In this document: piece after piece, positions 59,291 through 64,000 of the stretch
Numbering within the stretch: position 1 is the first letter of the stretch
Layout of the letters: every line of letters begins with the position of its first letter
The notes under the pieces: model-generated
What the model was told of the DNA's origin: nothing
What the model saw: the letters and a program-made list of their open reading frames with translations, nothing else
Database searches by the model: none
Program-made: the position numbers and the translations under genes
Origin: Candidatus Poribacteria bacterium
GTDB lineage: Bacteria > Poribacteria > WGA-4E > WGA-3G
Assembly (NCBI GenBank): GCA_022827625.1
Contig: JAJEIE010000018.1
Location: 186,001-250,000 of the forward strand
Reading direction: 5' to 3'
Length of the DNA stretch: 64,000 nt

Positions 59291-60088
59291 TTATTTTTTG
59301 GCTTTTAGCAAAGCCCAAGTTGTCGCCAATTTACCCGCTGCGTCAACAGCGGCATAACCGGCTAATCCATCGTCCATAACGTCATTGAGTTCATCTTCAG
59401 AGAGTGCTTCCGTAAAGAAGCCCACTTCGTCAAAGAGTCCAGTTGCCGCAACGTTGCCGGGACGCGCGCCTATCCAGATAGGAGATTCGCTCGTATCCAA
59501 CGTTCCACCGCTGGGTGCCTCTCCATCTAACTTACCATCAATGAACATCTGAACATTTTTGCCGTCATAGATTTTAGCGATATGATGCCATTCGCCATCA
59601 GCGACGATAGTTTTGCCGTCAATACGTCCAACGGTCCCCTTGACGTGCCACATAAACACTGGGTAGTCGGCATCGTGGATCCAGATGTCGAGATGCCGCA
59701 CATCTTCCGGTTCGGGCCAGACATCGCCGTTTCGCCAGACGACGTACTGCCACGATGCGGCTTCTAACTTGACCCACGCAACAAAGGTGTAAGGGTCAGA
59801 ATTGAAAACCTCGTCGTGATCGACACGGATGTAACTGTCGCCCTTACCCGGGAATTTCAAAGCACCGCCGAATTTACCGTCCTTCACCCAATCCAGTGTG
59901 CCCTTGATTTCACCGTCGTGTCCGCTGACGAGGTCTTTGACGCTTTTTCCACCGCCGTCCTCAAAGAGCCAAGCACTCGCTAATCCGAGTTTCGCAGCGT
60001 CCGCAGCGGTGCTGAACCCGACTGTAAGAATTAACAAACTCAAAATAATCGTGAAAACCTGCATTCCGTGAGTAATAAACACTTTCAT
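59291..60088 (-). CDS. Secreted LamG-domain protein with TTTW tag
   Basis: The 265-residue protein has a signal peptide ('VFTIILSLLILTVGFSTAAD') and a LamG domain: 'GLASAWLFEDGGGKSVKDLV', 'YTFVAWVKLEAASWQYVVWR', 'DGEWHHIAKIYDGKNVQMFI' and 'GLFDEVGFFTEALSEDELND'. It ends in AVDAAGKLATTWALLKAKK, a member of the tag group. GGAGAATA precedes the ATG. It stands 15 bases after the MR/MLE enzyme gene on the same strand, so the two are probably one transcript, which suggests that the glycan-binding and sugar-acid steps go together. Confidence 0.87.
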   Translation of the reverse strand: MKVFITHGMQVFTIILSLLILTVGFSTAADAAKLGLASAWLFEDGGGKSVKDLVSGHDGEIKGTLDWVKDGKFGGALKFPGKGDSYIRVDHDEVFNSDPYTFVAWVKLEAASWQYVVWRNGDVWPEPEDVRHLDIWIHDADYPVFMWHVKGTVGRIDGKTIVADGEWHHIAKIYDGKNVQMFIDGKLDGEAPSGGTLDTSESPIWIGARPGNVAATGLFDEVGFFTEALSEDELNDVMDDGLAGYAAVDAAGKLATTWALLKAKK

Positions 60089-60103
60089 GCTGTTTTATTC
60101 TCC

Positions 60104-61108
60104 TTAAACGCGGCAATTATCGAGGGCGTCCTCATCTAATTCAACGCCTAAGCCGGGTTTATCTGGAACCGTTGCGTATCCGTCAACAAGCGGGATCGTC
60201 GAAGGCGTGACCAGATCAAAAGCCCGCAGAGCATTTAGCGTAATCGCTGACAGGGTTGCGTTTGGCATGACTGCAGCGAGATGCGTGACGTAACAAGTCG
60301 TGATACCGAGCCCAACGATCTGTATCCAGACGGGAAGGTGTGCAGCGTCTGAAATAGTTGCTTCCCGTATGGCATTGGCAGCGCGCGAGTCGGGATAAGC
60401 GATAATAAACGAATCGTTCATTTTTGCCCGAATCGCTTCAATAGGGTCTGGATTCCCGAAATGGATTGTTATCGGTATATCGGTGTTTCGCTTGATTTCT
60501 TGGTAGCCAGCGATGTCCGCCTGCGGGATCGGGGTCTCAAACGACTCTATATTGTAGTCTTGGAGTTGACGTGCGACTTCAAGCGTGTGTGCCGGAGTCT
60601 CAAAGGAATCGTTTGCGTCGACACGGAGTCGGTAATCATCTGGCACAACTGCCGTAATCGCTGCCACTTGCGCAAGCACTTCAAACCAAGGGCGTGCTTT
60701 GATTTTATGGAGTCGGTAGCCGAGCGCATACGCGTGTTCTGCTTCTGCTGCCCATTCTTCTGGAGTCATGTCGATTGACCAGTAACCGAACGCTGTTTTA
60801 TCGTGAACTTTTTCGCCTAACAGTTGATGCACCGGTACGCCAAGTGCCTTCCCCATGATGTCGTAAAAGGCTTGCTGAAGTGGGGTCGGTGCCCAGCCGT
60901 TCATAAACGCAAATGGATCTCTACCGATATAGCGTTGAATAACATCATCCGATTGAAACGCACCGTCGCCAATCCCGATGAGTCCAGTGTCAGTGTGCAC
61001 CTTATAGACGTGATCAATCTGGTAGAGATTACGGCGTGTCATCAACGCATTGATGCCTTCATGATACGGGACTTTCACTTTGATAACATCGATATGGGTA
61101 ATCTTCAT
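60104..61108 (-). CDS. Mandelate racemase/muconate lactonizing enzyme (enolase superfamily)
   Basis: The 334-residue protein has the enolase-superfamily layout: N-terminal capping domain, then the barrel with 'GYRLHKIKARPWFEVLAQVA' (catalytic Lys region KIK), 'RLRVDANDSFETP' with the first metal Asp, and 'IESFETPIPQADIAGYQEIK' with the second metal Glu. The third metal ligand is probably in 'AYPDSRAANAI'. Such enzymes abstract a proton next to a carboxylate, as in acid-sugar dehydratases. The substrate is not clear. It shares an operon with the LamG gene at 59291. Confidence 0.88.
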   Translation of the reverse strand: MKITHIDVIKVKVPYHEGINALMTRRNLYQIDHVYKVHTDTGLIGIGDGAFQSDDVIQRYIGRDPFAFMNGWAPTPLQQAFYDIMGKALGVPVHQLLGEKVHDKTAFGYWSIDMTPEEWAAEAEHAYALGYRLHKIKARPWFEVLAQVAAITAVVPDDYRLRVDANDSFETPAHTLEVARQLQDYNIESFETPIPQADIAGYQEIKRNTDIPITIHFGNPDPIEAIRAKMNDSFIIAYPDSRAANAIREATISDAAHLPVWIQIVGLGITTCYVTHLAAVMPNATLSAITLNALRAFDLVTPSTIPLVDGYATVPDKPGLGVELDEDALDNCRV

Positions 61109-61152
61109 GCGTGTCCCCCGTCTTCATATAGGGTTGTTGGAGCCTTTAAGAG

Positions 61153-61605
61153 TTATTCATCACGCCGAATCCAGCTGACGACATCTTCCGCTTCACCGGT
61201 GCCACCTTCAACGCCGTCACTTCCGAAGGAGATAAGATCGTATCCGTATCGGTCGTGGTTGCCCGGACGGATATAGATATAAGGATTTCCCCAAGGGTCT
61301 TCTGTAATCGGAATTTGGATGTAGGGGGCCGTCCAGTTTATAGGACTTGGTGAAGCTTCCGGTTTCTCCCAGAGTGCCTTCAAACCTTGTTCAGTCGATG
61401 GATAATCGCCGTTATCTTTGGCATATCGATCCAAAGCGATACCGAGTGTTTCAATTTCCTCAGCGGCTTGTGCTTGTAAAGCACGTCCCGCCTGTCCGAG
61501 CAGCCGGGGTGCCAGAAGCACGGCTGCGATAATTCCGAGGATAACAACGACGACCAAAATTTGTATTGACGTTAATCCTGCTTGTTTAGAATCAATTGAT
61601 TTCAC
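61153..61605 (-). CDS. GspG-like type II secretion pseudopilin with altered prepilin motif
   Basis: The 150-residue protein starts at GTG 61605, which follows GGAGG with a 6-base spacer. The prepilin region is 'SKQAGLTSIQILVVVVILGI': the Gly before the cleavage site is present, but the residue at mature position 5 is Gln where the family nearly always has Glu. The rest is a GspG core ('ALDRYAKDNGDYPSTEQGLK' and 'DPWGNPYIYIRPGNHDRYGY' with 'LISFGSDG'). GspG is the major pseudopilin of type II secretion. No other gsp gene is in the window, so this one may be an orphan or part of a set elsewhere. Confidence 0.85.
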   Translation of the reverse strand: MKSIDSKQAGLTSIQILVVVVILGIIAAVLLAPRLLGQAGRALQAQAAEEIETLGIALDRYAKDNGDYPSTEQGLKALWEKPEASPSPINWTAPYIQIPITEDPWGNPYIYIRPGNHDRYGYDLISFGSDGVEGGTGEAEDVVSWIRRDE

Positions 61606-61646
61606 ACATTTCCTCCACAATCTATATACATGCACGCGTAAAAGAT

Positions 61647-61874
61647 GGCTGTCGGCTATCAGGGCGTTCCGCTACGCTCCACTCTCGGCTGTCGGCTATC
61701 AGTGGTCGGGTCGTTTCGCTGCGCAAATCAACAGTATGAATGCCTTAATGGCATTCCCCGCACTCTCAGTTGTCAGTTATCGGTAACTTTCTAAAGAAAG
61801 TCTCTTGGCTGATTGCTGAAAGGGTTTCGTAGAAACCCGCCCTGACTGCTGACTGCTTGTAACGCTGACAACCG
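61647..61874. repeat. Cluster of family C repeats and hairpins in the 61606-62015 gap
   Basis: GGCTGTCGGCTATCAG occurs twice (near 61647 and 61688), with GAATGCCTTAATGGCATTC between and GACTGCTGACTGCTTGTAAC at the far end. It lies upstream of the gspG-like gene and before the promoter at 61928. Confidence 0.7.
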
Positions 61875-61927
61875 TTTTTTTAAGTGTAACACATCTCTTG
61901 AATTGTGTCAATTTTATTTAAAACCTC

Positions 61928-61956
61928 TTGACACCCCTTATGACACGTCATATAAT
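61928..61956 (+). promoter_or_regulatory. Consensus promoter with operator-like palindrome for the gene at 62016
   Basis: TTGACA (61928-61933) and TATAAT (61951-61956) match consensus with a 17-base spacer. The spacer holds the perfect palindrome TATGACACGTCATA (61939-61952), well placed for a repressor site. Confidence 0.75.
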
Positions 61957-62015
61957 AATCTACTACAATGTAGCATAAACTGTTAGTTTGTGCATGTCAT
62001 AGGAGGGAAAATACC

Positions 62016-62801
62016 ATGATACATGATGTCCGAACGCGAATCATGTACGCTATAGGAATGCTATTCATTATTGTATTATTTGGGACCTCGACTGAAGCCG
62101 TTGAAGAATTAATGGTTTCTCAACTCAACGGTGGCGTTCAGTATTGGTGGGAAGTCGAGGAATTCGATGAACGGGACGAGGAAGTATTCTTTCTCAACGA
62201 TGAAAAGGGACACCTTGTCGATGATTTGAAAGGTGCCTCTGGAGACGCGTATCTCGTGCATAATTCACCGAATCCACCGAACAACCTACCTCCGGCAGAG
62301 GATGTCTTTTTTGCGAAGTATACAATTGACGGTATTGCGTCTGCCGGTACTTACTTTGTCTGGGCAAGGGCATCCTGGGATCGAAACCCGAGTGGGCGTG
62401 CTCATAACTCTTTCTTCGTTCAGGTGAATGGAACACCTGACCTCGGAAAATTCGATCGACACATCAACACGCTTGGCGATGCGACCTGGCTCGACAAGTG
62501 GGATGACAAAAACCCTTGGACATGGGCTGGGGATTCCGCACAACCGCAAGACTTGCAGGGGCAAGCTGGCGGAGGGCTCCAAAACGGTTGGGAAACGCGA
62601 CTCGATGCTGGCGAAAATACGGTGATAATCTATCATCGTGAAGGCGGACTGAATGCCCAAACCATGTGTTCCGATGTGTTGATGGTCTCGACGGTCGATT
62701 TTATACCCACAGACGACGATTTTGCCCAAGCAGCTCCATTGCCGGTCCAACCGAAGAATAAGTTAACGACAACTTGGGCACGAATGAAAACTGGAAATTG
62801 A
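62016..62801 (+). CDS. Secreted protein with TTTW tag, possible carbohydrate-binding module
   Basis: The 261-residue protein starts at ATG 62016 behind AGGAGGG. A signal peptide ends near 'FGTSTEA'. The mature part ('QYWWEVEEFDERDEEVFFLN', 'SAGTYFVWARASWDRNPSGR', 'GWETRLDAGENTVIIYHREG') resembles the beta-sandwich modules that follow glycoside hydrolases or act alone in glycan binding, but no family can be named. The C-terminus PVQPKNKLTTTWARMKTGN is the tag. It is driven by its own strong promoter and lies 43 bases before the epimerase gene. Confidence 0.8.
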   Translation: MIHDVRTRIMYAIGMLFIIVLFGTSTEAVEELMVSQLNGGVQYWWEVEEFDERDEEVFFLNDEKGHLVDDLKGASGDAYLVHNSPNPPNNLPPAEDVFFAKYTIDGIASAGTYFVWARASWDRNPSGRAHNSFFVQVNGTPDLGKFDRHINTLGDATWLDKWDDKNPWTWAGDSAQPQDLQGQAGGGLQNGWETRLDAGENTVIIYHREGGLNAQTMCSDVLMVSTVDFIPTDDDFAQAAPLPVQPKNKLTTTWARMKTGN

Positions 62802-62844
62802 TACCAATTCCATATTCAAAACTTTGATAAAGGAAAATGAACGT

Positions 62845-63660
62845 ATGGCTACACCCAAGCGCGTGCTTGTTACAGGCGCAACGGGACAGATTGGTTACAT
62901 GACATACAAACGGCTGGAGGAACAGCCGGAAAAGTACGATGCCTATGCACTCGACTACAAACGGGAGCCATCTGTGCGTGTTCCGGGGTCGTGGACGCTT
63001 GAAGTTCCAGATGAGAAATTCAGCCTGTGCGATATTGCTAATTATGATCAGGTACGGCAAGCCGTTGAGGGCATGGACGTTGTCGCACATCTCGCCGCAG
63101 ATCCCAGTGGCGAGAGTTGGGAGAGTTTGCTAAACAACAACATTATTGGGACTTACAATGTCTTTGAAGCGTGCAGAGTCGCCGGTGTTGCGCGTATCGT
63201 CGCCGCCAGTAGTATTACGGTTTCCCAGGGGCATCGCGATCAAGAGCCGTACAAGGCAATGATGGAACGTCGACATGCGGACATACCCGACGATGTCCAG
63301 ATGATTACGCCGGACATACCCGCGGAACCGAGAGGTCTATACGCCTCAACCAAAGTGTGGACGGAGTCTCTGGCGCGAACCTATGCCCATCGTCATCGAA
63401 TGTCATGTATCTGCGTCCGCATCGGTCAAGTCGAGCGAGATCGTCCGCGGCCGCCACAGGGCGCTGACATCTACGTGAGTCAACGCGATATCGTCCAGAT
63501 ATTCGAGCGGTGCATCAATGCCGATGATAGTTTGCGATTTGAGATTTTCTACGGTATGTCGAACAACGACTTACGTTGGGTAGACATCTCGAATGCGCAG
63601 CGAAAGGTCGGGTTTGTACCACAGGATCGAGCAGAAGATAACCACGACTATGACGCGTAG
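62845..63660 (+). CDS. NAD-dependent epimerase/dehydratase (extended SDR)
   Basis: The 271-residue enzyme from ATG 62845 (behind AAAGGA) starts with the Rossmann motif 'KRVLVTGATGQIGYMTYKRL'. It has 'DVVAHLAADPSGESWESLLN' and the catalytic Tyr/Lys in 'PRGLYASTKVWTESLARTYA' (YxxxK). The size and motifs resemble uronate dehydrogenase-like SDRs. It probably acts on a sugar or sugar acid, which fits the nearby MR/MLE and aldehyde dehydrogenase genes. Confidence 0.88.
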   Translation: MATPKRVLVTGATGQIGYMTYKRLEEQPEKYDAYALDYKREPSVRVPGSWTLEVPDEKFSLCDIANYDQVRQAVEGMDVVAHLAADPSGESWESLLNNNIIGTYNVFEACRVAGVARIVAASSITVSQGHRDQEPYKAMMERRHADIPDDVQMITPDIPAEPRGLYASTKVWTESLARTYAHRHRMSCICVRIGQVERDRPRPPQGADIYVSQRDIVQIFERCINADDSLRFEIFYGMSNNDLRWVDISNAQRKVGFVPQDRAEDNHDYDA

Positions 63661-63775
63661 GTGGGGCAAGAATGTAGGAGGGGTTTGGTGTTAAAGGTCC
63701 CATTTTCGTTTCTAAATTGTAGCACAAACTGTTAGTTTGGGGTACGAATAGAAATCTTTTATCAAACTCACGTTT

Positions 63776-63817
63776 AACTTATAACTTATAACCTATAACC
63801 TATAACCTATAACCTAC
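63776..63817. repeat. Heptamer tandem repeat (AACCTAT)n
   Basis: Six head-to-tail heptamers: AACTTAT twice, AACCTAT three times, AACCTAC once. They end 7 bases before the ribosome site GGAGGA of the next gene. A shorter copy lies near 55538. Confidence 0.9.
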
Positions 63818-63838
63818 AGCCAATGGAGGAATTCGGGG

Positions 63839-64000
63839 ATGGCGAAAACAGTTTGCATTGTTGGGACAATGGATACAAAAGGCATAGAATTCTCATTCAT
63901 CAAGTCGCAGATAGAATCAGCCGGGGTTTCAACGTGTGTCATCAATACAGGTATATTAGGAGAACCGCAATTAACACCAGACATTTCTGCAGATGAAGTC
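63839..64000 (+). CDS. Tm-1-like (UPF0261) protein, cut by window end
   Basis: The first 54 codons are visible: 'MAKTVCIVGTMDTKGIEFSF' followed by 'GVSTCVINTGILGEPQL'. The opening 'GTMDTKGxEF' is the mark of Tm-1-like ATP-binding/UPF0261 proteins. GGAGGA lies 8 bases before the ATG. The role in bacteria is unclear. The stretch from 63661 to 63838 carries a CAAACTGTTAGTTTG palindrome near 63724 and the heptamer repeat. Confidence 0.8.
   Translation, partial: MAKTVCIVGTMDTKGIEFSFIKSQIESAGVSTCVINTGILGEPQLTPDISADEV

Overview
This 64 kb window looks like chromosomal DNA of a member of Candidatus Poribacteria or a close relative. That placement is inference. It rests on gene content: three phytanoyl-CoA-dioxygenase-like genes, two sulfatases, an enolase-superfamily enzyme, LamG-type secreted proteins, lamin-tail repeats with a T9SS-like sorting domain, and a recurring C-terminal motif K-L-T/A-T-x-W-G/A-x-L/V/M-K on seven secreted proteins. 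No rRNA, tRNA, CRISPR array, prophage or transposase was seen.

Layout. 1-15 kb: a truncated BatA-like VWA protein and a bactofilin-like membrane protein on the minus strand; then a tagged LamG protein, transketolase, an aspartic-protease pair, a membrane cytochrome c, and a thioredoxin-fold gene whose in-frame UGA is best read as selenocysteine; then a large DUF4175-type envelope protein, PPK2, and two PhyH-like oxygenases. 15-25 kb: sulfatases, a 5'-nucleotidase with a T9SS-type C-terminus, a DUF433/DUF5615 toxin-antitoxin pair, a PhyH-HEAT fusion and a D-2-hydroxyacid dehydrogenase. 25-36 kb: an accessory zone with an XPB-like helicase plus Bax1/DUF790 nuclease pair, small coiled-coil proteins, a lamin-tail protein, Rpn-like C-terminal remnants, tiny membrane proteins and dense repeats. 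36-44 kb: an APH-fold kinase, an ABC-F ATPase, a MarR regulator fused to a ferritin-like domain, an ECF sigma factor, FtsY, and a P460-type heme lipoprotein next to a diheme cytochrome-porin fusion. 44-53 kb: the alpha-2-macroglobulin/PBP1C pair. 53-64 kb: tagged secreted proteins, an EF-G paralogue, aldehyde dehydrogenase, an MR/MLE enzyme, an orphan GspG-like pseudopilin, an epimerase, and the start of a Tm-1-like gene.

How it works together. The sulfatases, PhyH oxygenases, dehydrogenases, epimerase and MR/MLE enzyme suggest scavenging of sulfated or otherwise modified carbohydrates. Many products are exported, with two different C-terminal motifs that may serve surface sorting. The heme and selenoprotein genes point to redox chemistry in the envelope.

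The most striking genome-scale signal is several families of short palindromic repeats. They fill most intergenic spaces and also occur inside open reading frames, in the alpha-2-macroglobulin gene and at three places in pbpC, where they are translated. This resembles Rickettsia palindromic elements. The best candidates for undescribed biology are the C-terminal tag, the UGA-containing redoxin, the repeat-derived peptide insertions, the cytochrome-porin fusion and the MarR-ferritin fusion with its operator.
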